Shown piece by piece: positions 1-7,893 of a stretch of DNA of 64,000 nucleotides. The DNA is taken from assembly GCA_030834895.1 (NCBI GenBank), contig JAUQXA010000024.1, positions 496,001 through 560,000 on the forward strand. The letters run 5' to 3'. The notes under the pieces are model-generated. The model made no database searches and was not told the origin of the DNA. It saw only the letters and a program-made list of their open reading frames with translations. The translations under genes were made by a program, and so were the position numbers. Origin of the DNA: Anaerolineales bacterium (GTDB lineage Bacteria > Chloroflexota > Anaerolineae > Anaerolineales > Villigracilaceae). The first letter of the stretch is position 1; the number at the start of each line of letters is the position of its first letter.

Positions 1-2
1 TT

Positions 3-329
3 GACCCAAATTCCCGTGTTCCGCTTGGTTCCCAGCCCCTTTTTGCCCGTCATGACATCCGCGCCAGCAAAAAAGTCCGCCCAATTACGGCTGGCGGCAT
101 GTGGAAAGCCATCAAATCGCGCATCGAAGAGGCTGGTGTGGGACGAAATGAAGTCCGCATTCACGATTTTCGCCACTATTTTGTCACGATGACTTATCTG
201 GCAAAAGGAAACCTGAAGTTATCGCAGGAACTCGCCAGGCATGAAAGCATTACCACCACCAATCGCTATGCTCATTTTGGCAGTGAAGCCGACAAAGCCT
301 ACGATGAAATATTCAACAAGAGGAAATGA
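3..329 (+). CDS. Tyrosine recombinase (phage integrase family), C-terminal part, cut by the window edge
   Basis: The frame is open from the first bases of the window, so this is the 3' end of a gene that starts outside it. The visible 108 residues hold the C-terminal half of the catalytic domain: IHDFRHYF carries the HxxR pair, LARHESITTTNRYAHFG carries the second His (ARH) and the Tyr nucleophile (RYAH). Such enzymes cut and rejoin DNA in integration, excision or dimer resolution. Its stop overlaps the start of the next gene (ATGA), so the two are co-translated. Whether it serves a mobile element or is a XerD-like housekeeping enzyme cannot be decided from this half; the GIY-YIG partner favours a mobile element. 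Confidence 0.85.
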   Translation, partial: DPNSRVPLGSQPLFARHDIRASKKVRPITAGGMWKAIKSRIEEAGVGRNEVRIHDFRHYFVTMTYLAKGNLKLSQELARHESITTTNRYAHFGSEADKAYDEIFNKRK

Positions 330-826
330 TGCTCGAAATAACTTTCAAGCAATTCTACGAACTGAGCTACGAGGAAGATGCGTGGCATGAATTGTACGTC
401 GTCAAAAACGGTCTCAACGAAGTCTTGTATGTCGGCATAACCAGTCAAAAAATTTGGGACCGCTGGTTTGGCTGGAATGGTCACATTTTCCTCAGTGGAG
501 CCATTTTGGTGGGAAAAAGTTCGGTCGGGTGCAAAATCGTTGACCACCTGCCCGATTCCTGGAAATGGAAAGTCCAACTGTGGACTCTTGACGATTGCGT
601 CGCATTTTGTAAAGATGAAATCAGTTCAACCAGGAAAAGCTACGATATCAAATACCTTGAGCCGTTTATGATTGAAAAACTCAGACCCGCGCTTAATGTC
701 ACGTACAACCTGAACCCTGGCACTGACAATACGCCCCAAAACGAAAAGGAAAAAACGCGCGAAGCGGAATTGGACAGAATTTACAAGGAGGTCTTTGAGA
801 AGAACTCAAAATGGAGAGAAAAATAA
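326..826 (+). CDS. GIY-YIG nuclease-like protein
   Basis: A 166-residue protein whose N-terminal half resembles the GIY-YIG fold: ELYVVKNGLNEVLYVGITSQ gives a degenerate first motif (LYVV / YVGI), followed by an Arg in the DRWFGW segment, and later KYLEPFMIEKLRPALN, the E...RP.LN block typical of stand-alone GIY-YIG proteins. The C-terminal 35 residues are a charged tail. Family members hydrolyse DNA or RNA, often in mobile elements or repair. The start ATG overlaps the recombinase stop codon, so the pair is an operon. The first motif departs from the consensus, so nuclease activity is inferred and not certain. Confidence 0.65.
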   Translation: MMLEITFKQFYELSYEEDAWHELYVVKNGLNEVLYVGITSQKIWDRWFGWNGHIFLSGAILVGKSSVGCKIVDHLPDSWKWKVQLWTLDDCVAFCKDEISSTRKSYDIKYLEPFMIEKLRPALNVTYNLNPGTDNTPQNEKEKTREAELDRIYKEVFEKNSKWREK

Positions 827-829
827 TCT

Positions 830-857
830 CTAATTACCATTTACTAATTACCAATCT
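830..857. repeat. Heptamer array (4 imperfect units) between convergent genes
   Basis: Four consecutive 7-bp units: CTAATTA, CCATTTA, CTAATTA, CCAATCT. The array lies between the stop of the GIY-YIG gene and the end of the convergent aminotransferase gene, and it supplies the aminotransferase stop codon (TAG at 844-846 on the minus strand). It resembles the array at 45121-45148 in base content and period. Confidence 0.6.
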
Positions 858-1764
858 CCTCCGCCTTCCTCTCCACATATTCCCGATACGCCTTCATCAA
901 GCGTTTCGTCCAATCCCCCACCGCTTCGACAGGCTCAGCGCGGCGCCTCCCCTCCCCCACCGGACTTCCGTCAATCGAGACGATCGGCACGACTCCACGC
1001 GAGCTGGAAGTGAGAAATGCTTCGTCGAAATTCCCGTTTGCTTCTGGCGCGCGATACTCGATGGACATCCCCTCCCCTCTTGCAAGTCTCAGCACGGCGC
1101 GGCGTGTGACGCCAAGCAGGATTCCTTTTTGAGCGGTGATCAACGTTACGTCATTGCGAGCAGGGCGTTCTTGCCGTCGAAGCAATCTCCCTGCATGTTT
1201 GGAGATTGCTTCGGGCTTCGCCCTCGCAATGACATAGAAATTCGAGGTCATCCCCTCCAGAATTTTCCCGTCATGGGTTAGTAAAACCTCAAACACATCG
1301 CCTTTGACAAGTTTTCTTTGCTCGGCGCTTTGGGTGATGAAGTCCGTGCCCTTGATGCGTGGGTCACTGCGCGAGACGTTAGAGGTGATGACATGCACTC
1401 CATCGTAATACACGGATTCAGGCAGGGGTTCAAATGGCTGAATGCCAACATATATTGTCCCGTTGTCCTTTGTCAGAATCAATCGAATGCGTGACTCTTT
1501 TGGTAGGTTTGTTTTCGCCAATTCAGCAAGGCGGATTCGAAGCGTGGATTCATTCACCGATGGAACAAGTCCCAGCTCGAGGGCGGGGATATAGAGCCGT
1601 TGCAAGTGAGTGTGAAGTCCCAAAACTTTTGTCCCGCCCGATAATGTGCTGAATGTCGTATAAAACCCCATCGGCAACTCTCGCGTCATTTCGTCGAGAG
1701 ACTTTGCGTATGTAGCGTGGGGCAGATTCCCCGATTTGGTAATTTTGAAGGCAATCATGTTCAT
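844..1764 (-). CDS. Class IV PLP aminotransferase (BCAT/aminodeoxychorismate lyase-like) with a repeat-derived insertion
   Basis: A 306-residue fold-type IV PLP enzyme. The probable PLP lysine is Lys138 in RIKGTDF, followed by the GK.LEGMTSNFYV block (Glu170, Asn175) and GILLGVTRRAVL, the usual phosphate-binding end of the fold. Relatives act as branched-chain or D-amino acid aminotransferases or aminodeoxychorismate lyases; sequence alone does not decide which. Residues about 178-206 are not family sequence: they are encoded by a palindromic repeat (1150-1234) inserted in frame between the SNFYV strand and the GILLGVTR loop. The C-terminal GRRRAEPVEAVGD also looks repeat-derived (a TTCGACAGGCTCAG-type sequence at 927-943). 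Whether the enzyme still folds is open. The gene stands alone, convergent with the GIY-YIG gene. Confidence 0.8.
   Translation of the reverse strand: MNMIAFKITKSGNLPHATYAKSLDEMTRELPMGFYTTFSTLSGGTKVLGLHTHLQRLYIPALELGLVPSVNESTLRIRLAELAKTNLPKESRIRLILTKDNGTIYVGIQPFEPLPESVYYDGVHVITSNVSRSDPRIKGTDFITQSAEQRKLVKGDVFEVLLTHDGKILEGMTSNFYVIARAKPEAISKHAGRLLRRQERPARNDVTLITAQKGILLGVTRRAVLRLARGEGMSIEYRAPEANGNFDEAFLTSSSRGVVPIVSIDGSPVGEGRRRAEPVEAVGDWTKRLMKAYREYVERKAEEIGN
1150..1234. repeat. REP-like palindrome, family A, inside the aminotransferase gene
   Basis: Starts GTCATTGCGAG and ends CTCGCAATGAC, with an inner pair GAAGCAATCTCC / GGAGATTGCTTC. It is read through in frame as about 28 extra residues of the aminotransferase. 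The same outer and inner arms recur at 12947, 31272, 42794, 55583 and 63691. Confidence 0.9.
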
Positions 1765-1791
1765 GGTCTAATTCTAGCCTATTTCCTCGTT

Positions 1792-1831
1792 ATTGAATTG
1801 CCAACTCGTTGAATCGCTGATTTGTTGACTC
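1792..1831. repeat. Octamer array (5 imperfect units)
   Basis: Five consecutive 8-bp units: ATTGAATT, GCCAACTC, GTTGAATC, GCTGATTT, GTTGACTC. It ends 5 bp before the TATAAT box of the next gene, so it may take the place of the -35 region there. Confidence 0.55.
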
Positions 1832-1836
1832 GCATG

Positions 1837-1842
1837 TATAAT
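1837..1842 (+). promoter_or_regulatory. -10 box (TATAAT) for the 789-residue gene
   Basis: TATAAT lies 10 nt before the ATG at 1853. No clear -35 is seen at 17 bp. The short distance fits a leaderless or nearly leaderless transcript starting at or near 1853 and supports 1853 as the original start codon. Confidence 0.5.
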
Positions 1843-1913
1843 TCACCAATCAATGAGAAAAAAAAACAAGTTACCAGGAAGTCACTGAATCCACAGCCAA
1901 AGACCTGCGGACG

Positions 1914-4283
1914 GTGGCAAAGAAGATTTCAGTCCAACAATTGTCACGTTTGTCCCTGCCCGAAGTGGAAGCAGTCGTGCAACTCATCTCGAAGATCATT
2001 CCTGCGGGCAACGTGCCGGGCATGATCCTAAGCGGACTGGCGCGTCTGCCCGGTCGCCGCATCCCGACGCAGAAGATGCAGCAGGATGTCAATGCCCTGT
2101 TCAGCGGCGTTGAGCAGATCCTAGATTCAGCCATGTATGGCGCATTCTTTGCGGGACCGGCTGCTGTTATTTGGGGATATCAGAACCTGCTCAAGCTTGC
2201 AGGCAAGGACGTCGAGTCGGCATTTCCCGAAGGCATGTGGCAGTTTTATGCGGGATATGCGCTACGCGAGGATACAGCCCGTCATGCCAACGAAACGCAC
2301 GGTTTCGATACCATGCTCAACCTGCACAACATCCACCTCAGTCAAGTGGACAGGTTGACTGCCTGGCTGATGACGTCAGTGAGCTGTCTGCACCAATACA
2401 ATGCACTGCTCAAAAACGAATGGAGGGAACGGGTCTCAATTTCCCTGCTGGAGGAATCAAGCAGTGCCCGCGCCAAGCGCCTGCATCGCGAATGGCAGAT
2501 GCGGCTTCCCTACCGCCGTGAGGAGGAAGCCGCCGACCTCGATTATCCGGGCTATCGCCAATATAAGTTCGATCAATTCCTAAAGCGAAACCTGCAATCC
2601 CTTCCTACGTCAGAGTATGAAAAGTGGCGGACAAAGTTGAAATTGCTCGAAGAACGCGACCTTGCCGCGTATCAAAAGCAGATGTCCATTCTGGCATATT
2701 TGGAGCCCGGACCTTACGGTGAGACCCGAATTCCATTCAACCTGACTGAGGCGCAGATCGGCGTCATTTACCGCGACAGTTATTACTTGTTTCCTGTTTG
2801 CGAGCATGGATCAGGCAAGCCGTTGGATGTGATGACCGCCCGCTCGCAGGTCACATCCATGCTCAGGTCCGGGATTTCGTCGCCCACAAAGTTGACCACC
2901 CTCGCGCGGACTCAACGTGCTACCCTGCCCGAATTGCGGGGCAAACTCGACCCGATGCTGGTCAATGACCTCGACAACCTGCGTTTTGCCCCCATCCTGA
3001 TCTCCGCAGATACCCGCTCGCGCCTGCTTCCGCTTTCAGAGTTGCGTCAATCGGAGCGCGGCATCGGCTCGCATGCGTTGACAATTTTCGACACAGGCGA
3101 GACCATCGTCTTCGACCAGTCGCATATCTTCTTCGATGGAACATGGGGTACGGCACTTTCGGAGATCATGACCAACGAAGCACTTTCGTGGGCGCGTTAT
3201 CTGAACATGCTCCCCTCCCCCACTCCAGCGGACAGACGGATTTACACCTCACTCGCGCTCCAGGTTTCAAAGCACGACCTCGACCTGATCGGAAAATGTC
3301 CGCGGGTTTCTGTCGAAGCCAGCGCCGAGACCGATAAAGTCAGGCTCAAAGAGTGCGTCAGCCTGCGGAAACAATTCAAACAACGGAACGACTTGCTGCA
3401 ATTGACCATTAACGACCTGCTGATTTTATACCGCGCCATTCATGCTGCCACCTACAAGCCTTCGCCAAAACTACTCGACGAGATCAAGAAACTTGCCGCC
3501 ACCCAACCTGAGATCGCCGCTTCCCTGCGCCAGTTGGTGGAAGAAGCCAGTCGCACCAACCCTGCGATTCTGATTCCGATGGATGCCAGCCTCAAAATCC
3601 CGCGCGAACGTATCTATCCTCTTAATATGGAGGTCCCACTCGTTGAGTTGAATCTGCTCAGCTTGCACAAGCAAACCATGAAGATGCTTTCCGCCTACGA
3701 AGAATCAACCGAGGACCGTGCCGCCATGTATGCAAACTTCGACCATTACCAGCGGACCTATCTGGCGTCGCTGGCGGGATTTGGCGCCATCCTGAATAAG
3801 GCAAAGGAGATTGCCATCAAAGGCGAAAGCGCCAGCGTTGGCGCGCTCAAACTGCTTGCCCATCTGCCACCTTCGCTCCAGCATATTTTGGATAAAATTC
3901 CCGAGCGTTTCGATCTGCTCAACAACATCCTCAAGGGACGCGAGGTTTTTTCGAATGTCGGCGCGGTGGCGCAGATCAGCACCCTCAGCCGCTTCAGTAC
4001 CGCCAAGGATGATAACTTGCAAAAGCAACTCGCCTGGGGTGTGCTCACAGACTCAAAGGGCGTCATGCGAATCAGCCTGCGTGATTTCCGCCCGCAGGTG
4101 GCGACGCTGTTTGCCGAAGGCATCGGGCGCAGGGATCTGGCAAATCTGATCACCCAGGATTATCTCGACGCCTATGCCGAAGGCTTCAATGCCTACATCC
4201 GCGATCTTTCGCGCATTACCAGCGCCAGCCGGGAAACCAGACCGGCGGCGAAACCTAAAAAACGGATAACCAATAACTCATGA
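1914..4283 (+). CDS. Large hypothetical protein, overlapping a Ser/Thr kinase gene
   Basis: A 789-residue soluble protein that I do not recognise; no membrane segment or signal peptide is evident and long parts look helical. One block, ETIVFDQSHIFFDGTWG, stands out. The open frame begins at a GTG (1914), but codons in the same frame continue upstream to 1857 and read as plausible protein (TESTAKDLRTVAKK...). ATG 1853, just after a TATAAT box, would be in frame if a run of nine A's at 1858-1866 were eight. So either an assembly or sequence error, or slippage on the A-run, hides about 20 N-terminal residues. The stop overlaps the kinase start (ATGA, 4280-4283), so the protein is probably co-produced with the kinase and may be its substrate or regulator. 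Confidence 0.75.
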   Translation: MAKKISVQQLSRLSLPEVEAVVQLISKIIPAGNVPGMILSGLARLPGRRIPTQKMQQDVNALFSGVEQILDSAMYGAFFAGPAAVIWGYQNLLKLAGKDVESAFPEGMWQFYAGYALREDTARHANETHGFDTMLNLHNIHLSQVDRLTAWLMTSVSCLHQYNALLKNEWRERVSISLLEESSSARAKRLHREWQMRLPYRREEEAADLDYPGYRQYKFDQFLKRNLQSLPTSEYEKWRTKLKLLEERDLAAYQKQMSILAYLEPGPYGETRIPFNLTEAQIGVIYRDSYYLFPVCEHGSGKPLDVMTARSQVTSMLRSGISSPTKLTTLARTQRATLPELRGKLDPMLVNDLDNLRFAPILISADTRSRLLPLSELRQSERGIGSHALTIFDTGETIVFDQSHIFFDGTWGTALSEIMTNEALSWARYLNMLPSPTPADRRIYTSLALQVSKHDLDLIGKCPRVSVEASAETDKVRLKECVSLRKQFKQRNDLLQLTINDLLILYRAIHAATYKPSPKLLDEIKKLAATQPEIAASLRQLVEEASRTNPAILIPMDASLKIPRERIYPLNMEVPLVELNLLSLHKQTMKMLSAYEESTEDRAAMYANFDHYQRTYLASLAGFGAILNKAKEIAIKGESASVGALKLLAHLPPSLQHILDKIPERFDLLNNILKGREVFSNVGAVAQISTLSRFSTAKDDNLQKQLAWGVLTDSKGVMRISLRDFRPQVATLFAEGIGRRDLANLITQDYLDAYAEGFNAYIRDLSRITSASRETRPAAKPKKRITNNS

Positions 4284-6064
4284 AAGACCCGATGATCGGA
4301 CAACAACTTGCAAATTTTCGTGTCGAGTGTCTGCTTGGGCAGGGCGGCATGGCGACTGTTTATTATGGGACTGATGTCAAGCTCAAGCGCCCTGTTGCCA
4401 TCAAGGTGATCGACAGGCGTTACCGCGATAACCCCGCCTATGTCACCCGTTTCATTAACGAAGCGCGGATGATGGCGCAATGGCGGCACGAGAACATCAT
4501 TCAAATCTATTACGCGGACGAGAAGCAGGGTCATTCGTACTATGTCATGGAATACGTGGATGGCGACGACCTGGCGACTGTCATGGCTGCCTATGCCGAG
4601 GAAGACGCGCAAATGCCCAATGAAGATGTGCTGCGCATCGGTTATGCAGTCGCCAATGCCCTAGACTATGCCCACAGTCGCGGGGTGATTCATCGTGATG
4701 TGAAGCCTTCAAACATTCTCATCGCAAAAGATGGGCGCGTATTGCTTGGCGACTTCGGCATGGCGCTCGAAGTCAGCGACGGCTCGATGGGCAATGTCTT
4801 TGGCACGCCGCATTACATCTCACCCGAACAAGCCAAACGCTCCGCTGACGCCGTTCCGCAATCCGACTTGTATTCGCTGGGCGTCATTTTGTATGAAGCG
4901 CTCACGGGTTCGGTTCCATTCGATGATCCTTCCCCGGCCAGCGTCGCCTTGATGCACATCAGCCAAAGTCCGCCTTCGCTGCGCAGCCTCAACCCCGGCA
5001 TCGGACCTGCCGTCGAAGCGGTCATCCTCAGGGCGCTGGAGAAAAGGCCAAAGAACCGCTACCAATCAGGTGCAGAATTAATGTCCGCGCTGGAGGATGC
5101 GTTCGAAGCCTCGGCGCCGCTGCCCAAACTGTCCCTGCCGCCCCTGCCTGTTGGCGTACCGACCATTCGTCAGGACCGCGTTTCCATTGAACAGATGACC
5201 CGGCACATGCAAGTCCCCAAAAATAAAAAAGGAGATGCCGTCAAGGCAGTCAAACAGCCTGTCGCTGCGTGGCAACCTGAAAAAAGATCGAACGCGAAGA
5301 AATGGTGGATATTCCTCCTGTTGCTGCTTTTATTTGGACTTGGCGGATGGTACTTCACGAGAGGCGGACTCTTCTCAACAGGATCGGTCCCAGCCTTGAT
5401 CCTTACCTCCTCCCCTTTCGACTTGGCTCAGAGCTGGACTAATACCCCCGAGCCTGTTCTCCCGACCCAGACCTTGCCCCAGTCCTCGGCGACCATGCCT
5501 GCTACATCGACAACTGCTCCCACTGCAACAGCAACCTTGACAGCAACACCAATACCCACTTCCACGTCGACGGTCCTTCCAACTGCAACGTTTACTCAAT
5601 CCATGCCGAGCCTTTCGCCTGAACCAGTTGTCGGCCTGCCGAGTGTCCAAACTCCCAACGGCAACAACCTGACCCTGTTCTGGAACGAGACGAGCTTTGT
5701 CATGTTGAACCGCACCCGTGTCCAACGCAGTTTATCGGGCTTTACCTTCGAGCGACTTGATGCAAGTGGACAACCGACCGACACTTTCCCTGGCTATAAA
5801 TGGGAGACCCGCAGATTCAAATATATTCCCTATAAAGTTTGTGTTGGCATCAGAATATACGCGCACGAAAATCCACCCTACCTTGACCCGGCTGATTGCA
5901 ATCTTAATTATTTGAGCATTGTCCAGCCGGAAATGGAAGTGGAGCCCACCCTATTCTTCTGGAATTCAAAGGAAGGCTCGACCCAGTTCCGTGTGCTATG
6001 GCTTAGTGAAGAAGTTGCCCACTGCGAGATCAGCGCCGGGACGTGCGAGATTTATGTTCCGTAA
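4280..6064 (+). CDS. Membrane Ser/Thr protein kinase (PknB type) with an extracellular domain
   Basis: A 594-residue one-pass kinase. The Hanks-type domain fills residues 10-275: glycine loop LGQGGMATVY (19-28), Lys42 in AIKV, HRDVKPSN with Asp140, DFG with Asp158, and YISPEQA. A linker follows, then one membrane segment (about 342-360, KKWWIFLLLLLLFGLGGWYF), a Pro/Thr-rich stalk and an extracellular domain of about 180 residues with no PASTA repeats. It phosphorylates Ser/Thr in cytoplasmic targets in response to an outside signal. Its start overlaps the 789-residue gene, so the two form an operon. The sensor domain (about 450-594, six Cys) is not one I recognise. Confidence 0.92.
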   Translation: MKDPMIGQQLANFRVECLLGQGGMATVYYGTDVKLKRPVAIKVIDRRYRDNPAYVTRFINEARMMAQWRHENIIQIYYADEKQGHSYYVMEYVDGDDLATVMAAYAEEDAQMPNEDVLRIGYAVANALDYAHSRGVIHRDVKPSNILIAKDGRVLLGDFGMALEVSDGSMGNVFGTPHYISPEQAKRSADAVPQSDLYSLGVILYEALTGSVPFDDPSPASVALMHISQSPPSLRSLNPGIGPAVEAVILRALEKRPKNRYQSGAELMSALEDAFEASAPLPKLSLPPLPVGVPTIRQDRVSIEQMTRHMQVPKNKKGDAVKAVKQPVAAWQPEKRSNAKKWWIFLLLLLLFGLGGWYFTRGGLFSTGSVPALILTSSPFDLAQSWTNTPEPVLPTQTLPQSSATMPATSTTAPTATATLTATPIPTSTSTVLPTATFTQSMPSLSPEPVVGLPSVQTPNGNNLTLFWNETSFVMLNRTRVQRSLSGFTFERLDASGQPTDTFPGYKWETRRFKYIPYKVCVGIRIYAHENPPYLDPADCNLNYLSIVQPEMEVEPTLFFWNSKEGSTQFRVLWLSEEVAHCEISAGTCEIYVP

Positions 6065-6078
6065 GCGGGCGCTTCGCG

Positions 6079-6084
6079 TAAAAT
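6079..6084 (+). promoter_or_regulatory. -10 box (TAAAAT) for the Mrr-like gene
   Basis: TAAAAT sits 7 nt before the ATG at 6092 and no ribosome-binding site fits between, which points to a leaderless transcript. No convincing -35 is visible. Confidence 0.45.
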
Positions 6085-6091
6085 ATACCGT

Positions 6092-6664
6092 ATGAACAAA
6101 TTCAACCCAAATTCTCCTTGGAACCCAGCAAATTCAGTCGATATAACGCCACATGAGTATGAAAAACAAGTTGCAGACTGGCTGAAATCGGCACATAAAT
6201 CTTTAGAACAATTTACCGTAAGTCATTTGGCGTATCTTTCTGGGGCGGGCGGTGAATACGAGTTTGATGCTATTGCAAAATTCACAGCTTTCAGGGGCGC
6301 AGCTTTTACTATTTTGGTTGAATGCAAACGATACAACAGACCAGTTGAGCGAGACCATGTAATGACTCTATGGGCAAAACTTCAAGATACAAGCGCACAA
6401 AAAGCAATGCTCTTTGCTACTTGTGGGTTTCAATCAGGCGCACTCGAATTTGCAAAAAGTAAAAACATTGCAACAATAACTTTTATTGCAGGTGATTTTT
6501 TGTATGAGACAAAGTCTCAAGAAACTCAAAGTACCCCACCCGCTTGGAACTCCTTCCCAAGGTTTGCAGGAATTTATTTACAATATGCTGAAAAAAGTAT
6601 CCAATGCACTAAAATAGACTCAGATGACATTGGCTTGGTGACTGAGTGGCTTCTGCAAGAATAA
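6092..6664 (+). CDS. Mrr-like restriction endonuclease domain protein
   Basis: A 190-residue protein with the Mrr / type IV restriction fold (PD-(D/E)XK group). It opens with ITPHEYEKQVADWL, the usual first helix of the family, then GGEYEFDAIAKF (catalytic Asp), TILVECKRY (ECK, catalytic Glu and Lys) and a core that ends about residue 135 (MLFATCGFQSGALEFAKSKNI). Family members cleave modified or foreign DNA. No methylase or McrBC partner lies nearby, so this is a lone nuclease. The gene is clearly richer in A+T than its neighbours, which fits horizontal gain. The TAAAAT box 7 nt upstream suggests its own leaderless promoter. The target is unknown. Confidence 0.8.
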   Translation: MNKFNPNSPWNPANSVDITPHEYEKQVADWLKSAHKSLEQFTVSHLAYLSGAGGEYEFDAIAKFTAFRGAAFTILVECKRYNRPVERDHVMTLWAKLQDTSAQKAMLFATCGFQSGALEFAKSKNIATITFIAGDFLYETKSQETQSTPPAWNSFPRFAGIYLQYAEKSIQCTKIDSDDIGLVTEWLLQE

Positions 6665-6720
6665 TGCGGTTAAAAAACTGTTACCGCCTGATACTGTTAC
6701 TATAAAAAGTTTTAAAACAT

Positions 6721-7893
6721 TCACTTCATCTGTGTGCGTTGAAAGAGCCAGACACCCACACCAAAGTACAAGCCTGTGAGAATGACCAGCGCCGTCAATT
6801 CATAAAGCACATCACCGAAACCAGCGCCGAGGGTGAAAATCTTGTTGAGTGCCACCACCGCATGAGACGGGGGAAGGAAGTCCGCCAACGCGATGCTCCT
6901 GCCTTCAATCGTGAACAGGTTCATGCGCGGAAGCGGGAAAGCTGCGCCCGTCAGGAACATCAGGAAGCCGAGGGGGAAGTTCGCAATCACAAAAGCCTGT
7001 GAGACTGTCTTCGAGAAACAAGCCACCAGCAAGCCAATACCGATGATGGACAGGCTGGTGATTGCCGCAATCACAAAAGCCAACCACAGCGGACCCTGAC
7101 TGCGGAAGCCGAATGCAACCGCCGTGAGGAAGGTCAACAGGACGGAGCCGACCGAAACCAAAGCCAGCCACAGAACTGTCCCACCGAGATATTCAAATGA
7201 AGTCAGCCGTGTCAGGCGCAGACGTTTCATCGCGCCCGTTTCGATGTCACGGGCGGGAGTCATTGCCGCCTGGAAGATCATCAGCACCACAGCCAGCACC
7301 AGCAAACCGGGGACGTAATTCTCGAACTCAGTCCGCGCCGCCGAATTGCCCAGCGGAATCTCCACAAGGTTGACTGGACGTGCAGCGGAAGTAATCTCCT
7401 GAGTATAGTTATCGGCGACGGTCATTGCCATCACTGCGGCAACGGTGTAAGTGGGGTTGGTCAGGTCGCCGATAAAGGTCAGGTCGGTATTGGCAGACAA
7501 ATCTCCTGCGCGAAATGCCGAAAGCCTCTCTGAAAAATCTTCGGGGATGATGACCAGCGCGGCGGCTTCACGGTTGCGGAGCCGCGTCTCGGCGTCGGCT
7601 TGGTCGCTGACTTCGGTCACGCGTAACAGGGAACCGCCATTCTCGTATTTCTTTTCGCGCAAGCCATCCACAACCTGCTGTCCGGCAGACAAAGTCGAGC
7701 CATCCACTTGCAGCGCGGGGATATCCCGGTTGATGACCAGCACGCCAAACGAAGTTGACCCGCTTGCGCCACCCGTCATCATCCAATAAATGAAAACAAA
7801 CAGCGGAGCAAAAGCAAGGCTCAAGCCAACGACCCACAGATCACGCTTTTGTTCACGGACGCTTTTCCGAAAAACACTCCATAACCTTGTCAT
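6721..7893 (-). CDS. ABC-2 type transporter permease
   Basis: A 390-residue membrane subunit of an ABC exporter. One membrane segment near the N-terminus (about 23-40) is followed by a large extracytoplasmic domain (about 41-195), then five segments from about 200 to the end, the layout of ABC2_membrane_3/YhgE-DrrB-like permeases. Its start overlaps the stop of the ATPase gene by 4 nt (ATGA), so the two form one transporter. It is the last gene of the TetR-led operon. Substrate is unknown; related pairs export drugs, antibiotics or lipids. Confidence 0.9.
   Translation of the reverse strand: MTRLWSVFRKSVREQKRDLWVVGLSLAFAPLFVFIYWMMTGGASGSTSFGVLVINRDIPALQVDGSTLSAGQQVVDGLREKKYENGGSLLRVTEVSDQADAETRLRNREAAALVIIPEDFSERLSAFRAGDLSANTDLTFIGDLTNPTYTVAAVMAMTVADNYTQEITSAARPVNLVEIPLGNSAARTEFENYVPGLLVLAVVLMIFQAAMTPARDIETGAMKRLRLTRLTSFEYLGGTVLWLALVSVGSVLLTFLTAVAFGFRSQGPLWLAFVIAAITSLSIIGIGLLVACFSKTVSQAFVIANFPLGFLMFLTGAAFPLPRMNLFTIEGRSIALADFLPPSHAVVALNKIFTLGAGFGDVLYELTALVILTGLYFGVGVWLFQRTQMK

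Noticed and set aside
1..6664. A prophage or complete integrative element at the left end
   Set aside because: Only one partial recombinase, one GIY-YIG-like and one Mrr-like gene are seen, with housekeeping-type genes between; no structural or replication genes.
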